A program made the position numbers and the translations under genes. Below are positions 10,661 through 24,107 of a stretch of DNA of 64,000 bases, one piece after another. The stretch is from positions 5,814,001 to 5,878,000 of the forward strand of contig NC_089035.1 in NCBI RefSeq assembly GCF_034140825.1. The letters run 5' to 3'. Origin of the DNA: Oryza sativa Japonica Group (Eukaryota; Streptophyta; Magnoliopsida; Poales; Poaceae). Positions within the stretch are counted from its first letter, which is position 1; every line of letters starts with the position of its first letter. The notes beneath the pieces are model-generated. The model made no database searches and had not been told where the DNA came from. It worked only from the letters and a program-made list of their open reading frames with translations.

Positions 10661-13600
10661 CTAGGTTGCCTCTGCAGAGAGTATCTCGAGCTCAGCCCAC
10701 CAGAGAGGCGAGAGCCGCGGCGTCGCTGCCTCCGGCGAGATGTTGAGAGCTTGTCTCAGCTTGCGGGTGGCGTCTCTCATCGTCGGCCTCTGATCTGAGT
10801 CGGGATCAATGCACTCCTGAATCACCTCGCAGACGGCCTCCAGCTCGTTGGCGTTGTGTTCCTTCAGCGACGCGTCGACGAGCTTGCTGTAGCTCTTGCC
10901 CTTCAGATACTCAGCGGCCTGTGGCAAAGGGAGATTCAATTTGGAATTGTGTTTTGCTAGAAATCAAGCTTCCTTCTTAAAGAGGAGAAGAGTTGGGGTT
11001 TTCTTGGAGTTTATTTGGGTTTGCATGATTTTACCCAGTTGCACATGGATTTTTGGTCGTCTGCTTCAGGGAGCTTTCCGGATATGATCTCTATCAGAAG
11101 CGTGCCAAAGCAGTAGACGTTGCTCGCGATATCAGGAGGACATTCAGAACGGCTGCTGCTATCCTCCTTTGCAGTCTTTGCTTTTATGGCGACTTCTTTC
11201 CAGATACCAACATCAGCAATCTGCACAAGAAGAGTACATAGCATCACACTAGCTCAAGGGAAGGGTCATGCTAATCATCCATTTTAATCAATTCAACCTT
11301 GTGTCGTAATGCCAAATGACATGTTATTGAGCAACAAATTAGATGCGCAATTCAGCTGCTTCAAATGAGTGGCAACACTACATATGTTACCGAGATCACT
11401 ACAGCTAATTGAAACTGTACCTTGGCAGCATAATCATCTGTCATGAAAATTGTGTCGGAGCGCATGTCGGTTATCGCAACAGGTGGATTGAGATCATGGT
11501 GCATGTATTGGAGACAGTATGCCACACCCATGATGATCCTCATCCTTGCAGCCCAGTCCAGATGCTCAAATTCTTTGACTGCAAAACAAGCGCATTCAAT
11601 GAGCAGAATAGTTTCCATATGTGTGAGGAAGTCATGAAAAAATAAAACAACTTACGGTGGAGATGCTCAGAGAGAGTGCCATTTGGAGCATACTCGAACA
11701 CCATCATTCTCATGAAGGGTTGATTTTCCAGGCAATAACCTAGGAGGTTGATGAAATTCTTGTGGTTTACTCTTGATAGTGTGTCTATCTACACAAGCAA
11801 ATCAGGGGATTAGCGAAGATCTAGCATTGAAGGATTTACTGCTCCAACTAGAACATGTAGGAAGCCATGGACCTGTTTTCTGAAGCATGTCTCTGAACTC
11901 TTAGGCCACTCTTTGAGCGACAAAATGGCAGTGGAAACAACACTGATCTCAACTCCGCTAGATAATGTCCCTTTGAACACGGTGCAGCTAGGGAAAGTGT
12001 TGATTATGTTACTGAAATCCTCACAAGCGGCTTCGAGTTCAGGTCTGTTTAGCTTTGGAACACCTGAATGCAACAATTTACATACAGAAGATTAACTGCA
12101 TTACCTAGAGACTCTGAAATATAATAATAAAAAAAAGAAATCCAAATAACTTCCTGAACTGACCATGGGCCAGTTCCAAATATGAATATCGAGCAGCTTA
12201 AATATTAATTGGTTCACAAAAGGTGAGCAGGTCCTTGAAAATTTGTCAGGCTATAAGAGTAATGCAAAATAGCTATGCAACTATGCGAATTTTGTTATAG
12301 ATGATAGATTTGTACTTGGCAGGTAGTTCCTGTTTTTTCTGCATGCAATGTATCTACTTCCCAAACCATAAAAGCAGATAGGATAATAAGAATGTTTACC
12401 TGTTACAAATGCTTTCTGAAGTGGGCCACTTAGACCCGTTTTCCAAGGTCCTATTGCCGCACGCCCTCGCTTCCGCCAGACCAAGATTGGAGCCACAATC
12501 AGGCTAATCAGCAATATTGCAGCTGGAATTATCATAAAATATGCCCACTTGCTGTGCTTTGAACCAGACACTTCATCGGTTGATTGATTTGCTGCTCCAG
12601 ACTGCATTGCAGCAGCATCAGTATTTACAGCTGATTCCAGAACTTCGGCCTCTGAATTTGGGAATGCAGAGAATGAACCACTCCCTAAAGAGAGAACATC
12701 AATAGCCCTTTGGATCTCTTCTGAATTTACAGGGCCAGAAGATTTAGCATAATTCCCTGAAAGGGCAGGCAGATTGCCAACTTCACCGAGCAGCCTGCGG
12801 CCCACGGCACTTGCAAAGGACTGCAAATTTTGCATAATGTGTGGCTCGCCTAGACCTGACAGACATAAAACAATGTAAAATTAATGTTTAATGCTGTGCA
12901 TAACAAAAGGAAGAAAGGCTGATTATTTATACAACTTTTGAATGTGCGGTTACTTGCTAGGTTGGTGGAGTATTTCTCTCGGAGATCACTGAAAGAAGTC
13001 CAATCCTTAAACCCCGCCCTGTAAAATAAAGATCTGTTAGGTGAGATAAAACCTTTAGAAATTAAAAAAAAATGGAAATGATTAGGAGGCTATAAGCAAC
13101 TGAAAAGGTAACACACCAAAATAGCCCACATACCAGCAACCTAATTTTCTGCTCAAGCATCCTGCCTGCTCATCAGATATATCTTGAATGTGCAAAGAAG
13201 AGATATCATCTTGGAACTGATTGTCATGAAGTGACCTGACAGATGATAATTGCTCATTATACGAAATAACTAGCAGAGAGTGAAGCACCCAATTAGACTT
13301 ACAGCTGCTTGAGCAGTGGCATTGCCATTAATTCTTCTGGAATCGTTCCATCCAAGTTGTTGCTGCTCAAATCCAGTACTTCAAGGGCAGTTAACCCTCC
13401 GAACTCTTTGGGAATTTTCCCACGGAAATTGTTGTTTCGAAGAATGCTGGGTAAGCATAACCAGTAGGAATAATATCAGTCAACCCGTGGATTCCACAGA
13501 GCATAATCCGTTGAACTAGCTGAAAAGAAACTAAGTTCAGATCATCCATACAGTTCTAAGCACTCACAGAGATTTCAAAAGTTGAAGACGTCCAATCTCA

Positions 13601-14307
13601 GGTGCGAGAGTTCCCACCAATTCTCGGCCTGTTAAGTTCCTACATGTTCACACAGATAAGAACTCATATGCACAATTAAGAACATCAATATGCCAGGATA
13701 AAGAAACATCGTAGTAAGAAATGCGGTTTTGAACAGTCATGCTAATGACAAAGAACAAACCATTTCCTGCATAAAAACCACCAATTTTGGTATCATCGAA
13801 ATTAGTTCATTTAACTACGTTTTTCACATGGAAATGCATCGAACATCAATTCAATTTGGATCTTCAGGAACAAAAAACTAATTTAGTGGCTTACACAGGA
13901 GACATTGTATCGGGGGAAAACATAGAGAAAAACAGACTTACAAAATCTCAACTTTACCGTCAAAGCAATGCACGCCGGACCATCTGCAGGGCGTGGCGTC
14001 TGCCGGATCCCAATCCCGCAAGGCGCCATGGGGGTCAGCCTCCACCCTCTCCCTCAGCTCGAGCAACGCCATTCCTGCACGCAGGAAGCACGACGCCATG
14101 GGAGGTCAGACCAAGCAACACGGCTACCAGCCTACCACCACCATGGCAAGCTGCTCCTCTGGGGCCGTTACCTTCGCCGTTGAGCGTGGCGCCGCCGCGC
14201 CCCGCCTGCGCCTGGAGCAGCACGAGGAAGACGAAGAGCAGGTGACGCAGCGCGTCGCGGAGGTGGGGCCCGACGGTGGCGCGGCGAGGCCCCCACCGCG
14301 CACCCAT
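10661..14307 (-). CDS. LRR receptor-like pseudokinase, MRH1/MDIS2 type, 12 exons
   Basis: Exons read from the minus strand: 14307-14172, 14074-13942, 13639-13568, 13446-13303, 13235-13134, 13018-12954, 12855-12400, 12063-11873, 11788-11656, 11578-11421, 11220-11035, 10918-10661. All introns are GT-AG, and the 2034 nt are in frame for 677 residues. Order of parts: signal peptide (LLFVFLVLLQAQA, about 23-35), LRR cap with MALLELRERVEADP and WSGVHCF, three or so LRRs (GTLAPEIGRLQLLKSL, NNFRGKIPKEFGGL), a Ser-rich juxtamembrane, one helix at about 321-344, then a kinase-like domain from about 370. That domain lacks the catalytic set: the lysine region is VEISVVSTAI, no HRD, no DFG, so it should not phosphorylate. 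It matches the Arabidopsis MRH1/MDIS2 family (root-hair and pollen-tube reception), including the conserved ending ATPRLSPLWWAELEILS-EAT. The start was chosen because the signal peptide follows; an upstream in-frame Met at 14406 exists. Confidence 0.88.
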
Positions 14308-14515
14308 GGCGACGGGGGAGGAGCGCCTCCCGGACAATGGCAGCCCGGCGGCCACCCGCCGCTGCCGCCGCCCTCTTCCGGCCGAGAATGTGGGGGAGGG
14401 AATCAAGAACCAGACGAAGCTTAGCGAAACAACCGCGGCGAGCAGAGGCGCTGGCTCCGGTCGATCTCTTCCTCTCCGGCCTCGTCACGACGCCGGGAAA
14501 ACAAGATCACAAGAG

Positions 14516-14545
14516 GACGACGACGACGACGACGACGACGACGAC
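14516..14545. repeat. (GAC)10 microsatellite
   Basis: Ten uninterrupted GAC units lie about 210 bp upstream of the LRR receptor start, in its 5' flank or 5' UTR. Short trinucleotide runs of this type are common in grass 5' regions and often length-polymorphic. Confidence 0.85.
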
Positions 14546-14911
14546 ACGACGCCGCGGGCGCTGGCTTAGCCCGGCAAAGCCCCGAGGGAGGCCGAGCTAT
14601 CCGCCGGAGGATCCCATGGGTCGCCTCGCCCGCGCCGGGACGGTGTCTCAGCGGCGGCGTCGGCGAAGAGCTGGTGCTGTCAGCGGCGGAGATGGACGTG
14701 GACGGGTTCTCGTCGGGATCGGGTGGTCGGACGACGACGAGGGCGGCGGCGCGAAGGGGGTGGTGGGGGGGATTTCGCGCGCGAAGGTGGCGGGAGGTGG
14801 TTAGATTCGGGGTTAGGGGGAGGCGGAGGCAAGGGCCGCGCGCCCGTCGCCGCCGCGCGCGCCAAACCGCTGCCTTGGCGGACTATTTCGGCCATGGGTA
14901 TCCCTTCCAAG

Positions 14912-17900
14912 TATAGTTGGCCATATGGCCCGAGGCCCGATGGCCCGGCCCACGGCACAGGAATTTGGCCCGGCCCAAGCACGGCACGGCCCGGTAGCAG
15001 TCGGGCCCGTGCCGGCCCGGCACGACTATTGGGCCGTGCCTGGGCCTATGGCTGGGCACGGTGGGCCGGCCCGGCACGGCACGGATCGAGGTCGGCACGA
15101 TGGGCCGGCCCGGCACGGCACGGCCCAACGGTCGGCACGACCACGGCCCGTACCAACGGTAGGCACGAGCACGGCCCAGCTCAACAGACAGCCAGGCCGC
15201 GCCGCGTGCGCCCGCATATATAAGCCAGCGAGCGCCGCCCCTCCCCTCCCCAGTCCCCTCTCGCCTCTCGCTCTCCGCCTCTCCGCCTCTCCGCCTAACC
15301 CTAACCCTAGCCGCCACCGCTCAACCGCCTCCGCCGATCCGCCTCCGACGCTCCACCGCCCACTAGATCTCCTCCTCCACCGTCCGCCGCTCACTCGCTC
15401 AGGGCCTCAGGCACGCACCGGTGAGACTCACCGAGTCGCCTCCCTTCCACTCTTCCAGATCCAGCCTTCCTCTTCGTCTCCGATCGATTCCTCGCCTGAC
15501 TCGCATGAGGGGCGCATGAGGATGGGGGCCATCGGCTACGCATGGTCGCCTGAGTCATCGTCCTTCCACTCTTTCAGATCCAGCCTTCCTCTTCGTCTCT
15601 TTCCCTTTTGTTCTTCTTCGCCAGATCCCTTGGTCTTCTCGTAGATCCGTGAGCCTATCGTCTTCAACGGCAACTCCGGTGCTCCGGCTGCGCAGGTACA
15701 AGCATGGAACCATTGTTTTTCTTTTTTTTTCTCCATTTCCGACCCTAACCTTGAGTGTTGTTGGCTGCTTGCAGGTCGCAAGCCCGTTGCTTAGCGGCAG
15801 CCGCCGTTGAGGGACCAGAGTGCCTGCGATGGACGACGATCCTACCTCTGTCAACTACAAGTTGAGGACTATGGGGATGCGCGGTGATGACGATGATGAT
15901 GTTGAGGAGGATCGTGTGGAGGTATTCGGCAATACCTCCGACATCCCGATCCATGTGAATGTCGATGACGACGACCCGCCGGTCGACGATGGTGGCAATG
16001 GGACGCCGACTGGCTCTAGTGCGACTTGTACCAACAAGAAGACCAAAACCTCCAAGGTATGGGATGACTTTGAGGAACTTTATGAAACGACCAATGGTAA
16101 TAGGGTTCGAGTCTTTGCTAAATGCAATTACTGTCATAAAACTTTGAGTGCTCGTTCTTCTGCTGGCACTGGACATTTGCTTAGGCATATTAAGTCATGC
16201 AAACCTAGAAAGCTTGGGTCTAATGCTTTGCCTCAGTCCATGCTTAGATTTAGTGCAGATGGTTCTGTTATTCCATGGGAATATAGTCCTGAAGTTGCTA
16301 GGTTTGAATTGTGTAGATTGATTGCTAGAGAGGATCTTCCAATCAGTTTTGGTCAATCTCCTGCTTTTGTGAACTATATTAAGGCTGCTCATAACCCTAG
16401 ATTTGTTCCTGTCTCTAGACAAACTACTACCAGAGATTTTTATAAGTTGTTTAAGGATCGTCGTTCTGTTATTATTGATCGTCTCAATTCTGCTAGCTCT
16501 ATTGCTTTGACATCTGATACATGGTCTGGTCATGCTAAGGAAGATTATTTGAGTGTTGTAGCTCACTTTGTTAATTCTGATTGGCAATTAGAAAAGAGGG
16601 TCTTGGGTCTTAGGCTTATTGATGAGTCACATACTGGTGCTAATATTGCTGAGCGTGTGATTGCTGTTGCTGAAGAATATGGTATTACTGATAAGGTTTT
16701 CTCTATTACATTAGATAATGCTTCTGCTAATTCTAAAGCTATGGACACCCTTACTCCTGCTCTGTCTGGTTATATTGGTGATTTATTTTTGCATCAACGC
16801 TGTGCATGTCATATCATCAATTTGATTGTTAAGGCTGGACTTGACAAGTTCAAGCCCATGCTAAATGACATTAGAGCTGCCATTTCATTCTTGAATGCAT
16901 CTAATCAGCGCATTGCTACATATAAAAATGTTTGCATTGCTGCGGGTTATCGTCCTCGTATGTTTGGTTTGGACATGGATGTTAGATGGAATTCAACTTA
17001 TCTAATGCTTAAGCATCTCATACCACACAGGGAACCATTCACAGATTTATTAGTACACAACATCCTTTTGTTAATGACCATCCATTACTCACAGACTTAC
17101 ATTGGGCATGTGCTGAATCTGTTTTGTGTTTCCTTAAACAATTTTATGATTCAACTGTTGTTTTGTCTGGTGTTTATTATCCAACATCTCCATTAATCAT
17201 GCATCACATTTTAGAGATTGCTGGACATCTAAACACATATGGCAATGTTCAAAACATTGCAAATGTTGTTGGTCCCATGAAAACTAAGTTTATGAACTAC
17301 TGGTCTAAAATTCCAATTCTTTATTCATTTGCATTTATCTTGGACCCTAGGGCCAAGATTAGGGGGTTTAGTAAAGTGCTTCAGATTATGGCTCAACTCA
17401 TTGGTGATGATTACTCTGCTTATTTAACAACTGTTAGAGCTTCATTGTCTGATACTTTTGCTAAGTATGAAAGAAAGTTTGGTTCTGTTAGATTGCATAG
17501 TTCCACTATTCCAGGCCCTTCCACTGGTAAGAAAAGGACTGCATGGGGGAAGATTTTTGGTTCTGTTGTTGCTGCTGGGCTTGGTGCTGGTAATGCAGGT
17601 GCCAGTCCAGGTGCTGGTAATGCTGGTGCCAGTCCAGGTGCTGGGCTTGGTGCTGGTTCATTATCCAGGATGACATCTGCTACTGCTTTGCTTCAGGCAG
17701 CTTCTTCAACTGCTAATCTCAATTCTTCTGAACTGTCTGCATATCTTGACAGTGACACTGTCAACCAATATGATGATGACTTCAATATCCTTAGTTGGTG
17801 GCAACAGCACAAACTAACTTATCCTGTTCTTTCAATCTTAGCTAAAGATGTTATGACTGTTCCTGTTTCTACTATATCGTCCGAGTCTACTTTTAGCTTA

Positions 17901-18785
17901 ACTGGCAGGATCATCGAGGACCGTCGGCGGCGTCTAAACCCTAGGCTGGTGGAAATTCTGGCAGTGATCAAGGACTGGGAGCTAGCATATGCAAAAAGTC
18001 AGCATACTACTGAGAATGTGGAGCTTCAAAATGCTTATGAGAATATGTATCTTGATGATGAAATTGATGTAAACCCTTGAACTGGATGATTGTAATTGAT
18101 ATGAACATTTTAGCTATGGGCGTACTCTTTTCCTTTCTAGGGTTTTCTCACGAGGTGTGAGTTTTTACCTAGAAAGGTTTTTAATGAGGCAGCCATTGCA
18201 CAATCACAGCTTATATAAACCCCTTTTATATTCTAACTTTCTGAGGTTTGTGATTCTGAGATGGACTTGATGGAAAATAGTAGATGACTTGATGTATGCA
18301 TTTGATGAATTGATTTGAACTGATTGTAAATCTGTGAGACTGTGACTTGATGAATTGGTGACTTGAAGAATTGTTCATTTGTTTGTAAATCTGTGCTTGT
18401 AAATCTGTGACTTGATGTATGCATGATTTGATAAACTGGTGACTTGATGAATTGTTTGTGATTCTTTGACTTATTTGATGAATTACATGTGAATTTCATG
18501 AATTTGATGTGTTATGTCAATTTGTTGTATTCAATTGAACCTTTGAAGGGGTATTTTGCCAGGGCGTGCCTGGGCCGGCACGGGCACGATGGGCTAGCCG
18601 GGCCGTCGGGCTAGCCCGGCACGGCCCGAGGCTACTTGGGCCGTGCCTGGGCCGTGGTTGTAGCCCGTGGGCTGGCACGGCACGGCACGGCTTGTTCGTC
18701 GGGCCGTGCCGGCCCGACTGACCTCGGCCCAGGCCCGGTCGTGCCTGGGCCGTGCCGTGCCGGGCGGCCCATATGGCCAACTATA
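14912..18785 (+). mobile_element. hAT-superfamily DNA transposon, near-intact, 3874 bp
   Basis: The ends are TATAGTTGGCCATATGG and its inverse CCATATGGCCAACTATA. They are flanked by a perfect 8-bp target duplication CTTCCAAG (14904-14911 and 18786-18793), the hAT hallmark. Both subterminal regions (about 14930-15180 and 18560-18770) are dense in GGCACGGC/GCCGTGCC repeats, the kind of motif hAT transposases bind. The interior holds one long transposase gene on the plus strand with a single apparent frameshift. A telo-box-like ctaaccctaaccctag lies at about 15295 in the leader. The exact target duplication and near-full coding frame indicate a recent insertion, about 600 bp upstream of the LRR receptor start and pointing away from it. 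Confidence 0.93.
15829..18080 (+). pseudogene. hAT transposase gene, one frameshift
   Basis: The first part (15829 to about 17045) contains a BED-type zinc finger (CNYC ... HLLRHIKSC), the SDTWSG and LDNASANS acidic motifs, the CACHIINLIV motif and DVRWNSTYLML. The second part, in the next frame to 18080, continues with HPFVNDHPLLTDLHWACAES, LDPRAKIRGF, a Gly/Ala/Ser spacer with a repeated GASPGAGNA unit, and the C-terminal hAT dimerisation block with SSESTFSLTGRIIEDRR. The junction is best explained by loss of one base at about 17044-17050. Otherwise the protein looks full length, so the element was active recently and may still respond to transposase from elsewhere. The start codon could be 15820 or 15829. 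Confidence 0.85.
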
Positions 18786-18827
18786 CTTCCAAGGAGCCAA
18801 GGGATATGGTATTTATGTAACTATATA

Positions 18828-19063
18828 CTCCCTTCGTTTCGAAATGTTTAACGCCGTTGACTTTTTTAAATATGTTTGACCGTTCATCTTATTCAAAAAA
18901 AATTTAAGTAATTATTAATTTTTTTCTATCATTTGATTCATTGTTAAATATATTTTTATGTAGACATATAATTTTACATATTTTACAAAAGTTTTTGAAT
19001 AAGACGAACGGTCAAACATATGCTAAAGAGTCAACGGTGTCAAACATTTCGAAACGGATGGAG
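18828..19063. mobile_element. Stowaway-type MITE
   Basis: Ends CTCCCTTCGTTTCGAAATG and its inverse are flanked by TA on both sides (18826-18827, 19064-19065). The internal arms pair: gttgactttt...tttgaccgttcatcttattcaaa against tttgaataagacgaacggtcaaa...gtcaac. It lies 33 bp beyond the hAT target duplication. The copy at 41664-41902 has the same internal arm sequence and belongs to the same family. Confidence 0.85.
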
Positions 19064-19065
19064 TA

Positions 19066-20035
19066 AAATAAAGAAATTTTTATTGTCAATGGCAGAGCCA
19101 GGATAAAATTATAGTGGGGCTTCTCAGCCTTTTGGACCTTATAACAATCTCAGACAAAGTTTATTTTATCTCTCTTGTAATAGATATATGGATTTAAATT
19201 TTATGAGGGTCTTAATGAGGTTCTAATGATTCATTAGGGGTAGGGGGTCTAAAGACCCCCCAGCCCCCACGCTGCCTCCGCCACCGTTTACGGTTATTAT
19301 AGAAGTACATTAAAATAAAATATAGAAATACCATATAGTTTATAAAATAATGACTATATTGAAGATTGCTTAGTAATTTTCGTTGCAAAACGTGAGGAAT
19401 TGTTAGGAAACGATAGGCAAACAAACGATAAAGAACAAAAGATCAATCATAGAAGACACGAGATTTAACGTAGAAAACTCTCCTAAAGTAGGAGAGAAAA
19501 AACCATGAGCGCCAGCCATCAAAATATCTTCACTATATCGGGGTGAGATTACAACGCCGCATGGCGGCTTACAAGAGGTATATATATGGTGGAACCCTAA
19601 AAGGGATGACGATCCGTATCATATACAAGCCTTGCAAATCTACTCAATACTAGCAGCTTAAAACTGAAAATAGAAGACAAGGAGAGATAGCGAGATGCAT
19701 AACATATTCACGGGTTGGTGTACGATGCCACACCGCTTGGCACATGATGCGCACTCGTCCGACGGCTGACATCACGAAGCTGATTGCGTCTCGCTATCAT
19801 GGCATTGCTGCCTTACCGAATCTCCAAGACTCTGATCATGCCATGCGAAGGGGCGGGCGACTGATTGGGATGAAGATTACCATTCCATAGGTGCAGAGCC
19901 GGTAATCGGTTGATATGTGAATCATGATATGTGAGTCTTCGTTCTTTGCTCTGCGTTTGATCACCGTGACATGACGCCAACCACACATCCACTCTGTTGT
20001 TTGCCGAGCCACCAATAGGTTCTCCCAACATATTA
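19066..20035. other. Repeat-like intergenic DNA, no gene
   Basis: Contains phrases frequent in rice repeats (ggcagagccagga near 19090; ggggtctaaagaccccccagcccccacgctgcctccgcc near 19245). Around 19430-19640 there is an LTR-like stretch (acacgagatttaacgtagaaaac). I could not define ends for any element and see no coding region. Confidence 0.4.
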
Positions 20036-20111
20036 GGGGGTGTTTGGGACAAAAAAAATAAGTCCTTAGGGTAGAGACTTATTTTTTGGAGAGAGGCTCC
20101 CAAACACCCCC
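20036..20111. mobile_element. Tourist-like mini-MITE, 76 bp
   Basis: Ends GGGGGTGTTTGGGA and TCCCAAACACCCCC are inverted copies, and the short interior (taagtcctta...agacttattttt) also folds. TTA lies immediately outside both ends (20033-20035 and 20112-20114), the target duplication used by PIF/Harbinger elements. Assigned on these ends. Confidence 0.75.
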
Positions 20112-20114
20112 TTA

Positions 20115-21135
20115 GTCTCGTGACCAGCCACCTTAAACTCTAAATTCTAGCTTCGCCCCTGCTGCCAATGATAGAGCCACGTATACATAAGGACATAGTC
20201 TAGTTATTTCCGCAAAATCAAATCAGGAAATTCATTTTTAGCATTATTTTTTCCCCCTAAGTTGGGATTTACTGATGTTACCAGTGATAATTGCCTGTTT
20301 TTTGCGTGAGTACAGCCAGGCGCAACTTCAGAATTGCGCAATACACATTATTCCACCCAGAACCACTTACAGGTAAGCATTTCACCCAAAACTGCAAGAT
20401 TTTCACATCTATCTACTCCCGAAAAGAAAATCATGGAACGAATACTTGTTCCTCGAATCAATTGAACCAGCAAGTGAGCCCTACACTACAGGTTTAATTC
20501 AATGAACACATGAACAAGAACAAAGAAATTTGATATAATTTTACAAGAGTTCCAATCTAATGTACCTTTACATGAGAGATTTTGTTGATTCCAACACCAG
20601 ATTTCTGTTCCATCTGCAACTGCAAGGACACAAGGTATATTTACAAAATTACTGAGGAACATTTTTTTTTGTTAGAAAAGATAAACCGCACTTGGTCTTA
20701 GTTGTTATTGGCTAATTTGGCAATAAATCTTGTGCAGCTGCACTGCTGCAGTGTGTGTCATCCTTCAACTGGTGGCTCAGAGACAACTGTGCCGACTGGC
20801 TCTCAAGATGAACCAACTGATAGACTTTCTGGGGCGCCTAAGTATAAGTGTTGAACCACAGCCGTTGCTGGAAGAAGTACCACAAGAAGAAAGGCCCCCC
20901 GGAGTCTTTTCCTCACACAGAATTACTTGCTAGAATCTATGTAATTTCTCTTAGCTTTTAATTCAGCTGGTTATCTTTTTAGAGGAGTTAGCGACTTGTA
21001 GCACACTTGATTTGAATAAGTGTATTTATAAAGAAACTCCATGTTTCAAGTAACCTAATCAATCTTTATTCAAGAGATAACCAAAACGATGCAGCTCTCT
21101 GCTCACCAGCAACTTTCATCTTGCTAGCTGATCTT
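20115..21135. other. Intergenic, no gene recognised
   Basis: 3' flank of the first PNGase A paralogue. A short open stretch at 20730-20930 is not supported by any recognisable motif. Nothing else seen. Confidence 0.5.
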
Positions 21136-21297
21136 TCAAGTAAGCTTCACAGAGGAGAATTTGGGCCCATTATGTGGTGATCCCTTGGAGCAAACATCAC
21201 CAGAATTGTCGAATATTATGGTATAATTCCTGCTGCCCACAAATCTGGAGTAGCATCCATCTGTACCAGCATATTTATACACCTGATGGGTCTCCCC
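21136..21297 (-). pseudogene. Displaced 3' end of PNGase A paralogue 1
   Basis: On the minus strand this encodes HQVYKYAGTDGCYSRF... ending PKFSSVKLT and a stop, about 50 codons. It corresponds to the C-terminus of the paralogue at 24467-26338, where HQAYKYVGADGCYFRDV follows GLGET directly. It is now separated from the rest of its gene by the 867-bp hAT-type element and has no start of its own. The codons are still open, so the separation is recent or the tail is still used by an undetected spliced form. Confidence 0.85.
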
Positions 21298-22164
<867 letters not shown>

Positions 22165-23177
22165 GTCTCCCCTAATCCATCAACTACCAAATTCTTCTTT
22201 ACCTTCATATAGCCATGTGCCGATTGCGCATTCCGCAAAGAGATGTATGAAAACTCTTGCTTCCTGCCAGATATCCTCCTCTCATTGAAGCCCATTTTCA
22301 CAACCGAAACCAACGAGTACTCATCACCCACTTGGTCCGAGGTTCCAGAAAAAATATATAATGGGAAGGTCCTATGAACTTCCTCCAAGAACAGCACAAC
22401 GCTGCTTTTGGCAAAAACACCAGACTTTGCATCGATTGTTTGGTTCACCACTTGAAATGTACCATTCTTGCTATACAAATTGCTGTTCTTGTAGCTGAAC
22501 CTCTGGTAGAAAGTTGTCATAACATTGCCATACGACGAGTTCACCCACCCAGTGGCAGAGATATGCCGGCCCGCGCTTGTCACAAACCGCCCATCCAGCG
22601 CGCTGAAATTCGAATCCACATGAAGTGTCAATTTGGGAGCCTCATAGCTCACCAAGCTCCCAAATGTCTTCTCACTCTTATGATCCAACCAAATATGCAG
22701 ATTGGCATCAATGAACCATACATCCAAAGCATTTGTTACACTAAACCCAAAATTATGCTCTTTGCCATCCAAGAGCTTACCAAGAAAAGGAGTGATATCA
22801 ATGTCATAAGTTGGGAGATTGAATGAACCAATGGCAGTGATAGGCCTCCAGAAAAGCGGGTTGACACCACCAGTGTAGATAACAGTGAAGGGCCAAACAG
22901 CTCCGACGACATCGCCGTCGAGCTGAACAGTGATCTCCCGGAATGCGCCATTGCCAGGGAGGATGGAGATGTTGTTGGCTTCGATGTATTCATTCGGTGG
23001 GTGCATGTACCAGTCCTCGTCGTTTGAGTGGAAAGAGACGAACACCTCGAGGACCGCCCTGTAGGTGTTCGACGGAATGACGAGCTTCTTGGACTGCACA
23101 TTGGTGGAGTTCTGGATGGCGAACCACTGCCCGTCGTTTAATGGTAAGCTTCTTGAGATAGGAAAGATCAGATCGGC

Positions 23178-23204
23178 ATGCTGCTGCTGCTGCTGCTGCT
23201 GCTG
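23178..23204. repeat. (CTG)n run coding poly-Gln
   Basis: About nine CTG units on the plus strand encode the EQQQQQQQQH stretch of PNGase A paralogue 1. The paralogue at 24467-26338 has a poly-Pro loop and only two Gln there, so the run is a local expansion in a variable surface loop. Confidence 0.85.
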
Positions 23205-24041
23205 CTCCGGCGGCGGCGGCGCCGCCGCTGGGTGGAAGTAGAGGTGGAGCGTGAGGTTGGCGTGGTAGACGCCAGTGTAGGTGTCATCGATGAGGTTGCC
23301 GAGGTAGACCGCGACCTCCCCGGGCGCCGCAAGGAGCGCCGTGTACCTCGAGACGTCGCGCGACACGGACCAGACGATGCCGGTGGCGCGCGGCTCCGCG
23401 GTGCAGCTGCGCAGGAGCTCGGCGCCGGAGAGCCACACGCCGAAGATGCGGTCGAACTGGCGGCCCCTGCAGTCGGCGCTCCACTCGAGCACGGCGAGCG
23501 CGAGGGACCCGCCCGCGGCGGCGCCGGCGGCGAGGCAGGCGGGCGGCGCGTAGGCGACCGTGACGGGGCCACGGCCGTAGGTGTAGCCGAAGGAGTGGGA
23601 GAGGAGCAGCGTCGAGCAGGGCCCGACGCTGCCGCGCGGCGGCCGGATCGGGCGGTCCACCTCGAAGAAGGTGGTCGGCGGCGGCGGCGGCGACGCGTCG
23701 AAGGAGGCGAGGCGGAGGGTCGACGGGAAGCGGCTCCTCCGCGGCGCGGCGAGCGGCGCGATGGGGAGGAGCAGCAAGAGGAGGAGGGCGAGCAGGCATG
23801 AGCTGGTGGTGCCCCGCGACGCCATGGCCGGTGGCTGGAGCGCGAACCGGTGGCGTGAAGCTGAAGCTGGACTACTAGTCTACTACTACTCCTACTTGGT
23901 ACTGTGAAGTATAGTTGAGTGTACCTACGACTACGAGGCTAGCACATTTTTATTTTAAAATAAATAGACTAAAATATGAGCAGCATTTTCGTCTGGTTGA
24001 ATCATATTATGTGTATAAGATTACTCCTATCCGTGATAAAA

Positions 24042-24107
24042 ATGGATCAGAGATTCAGAGATAACATGATCAAAATGGATCAGGGATTCAGAGATAACAT
24101 GTTCAAG
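24042..24107. repeat. 33-bp tandem duplication
   Basis: Two head-to-tail copies beginning atggatcag and containing gattcagagataacatg (starts 24042 and 24075) differ at about four positions. They lie between the two PNGase A paralogues. The in-frame period is a coincidence; no gene is supported here. Confidence 0.8.

Noticed and set aside
19085-20165. Possible insertion bounded by caatggcagagcc / caatgatagagcc
   Set aside because: The near-repeat could be a 13-bp target duplication, but the content shows no ends, poly-A or coding parts consistent with a LINE or other class.
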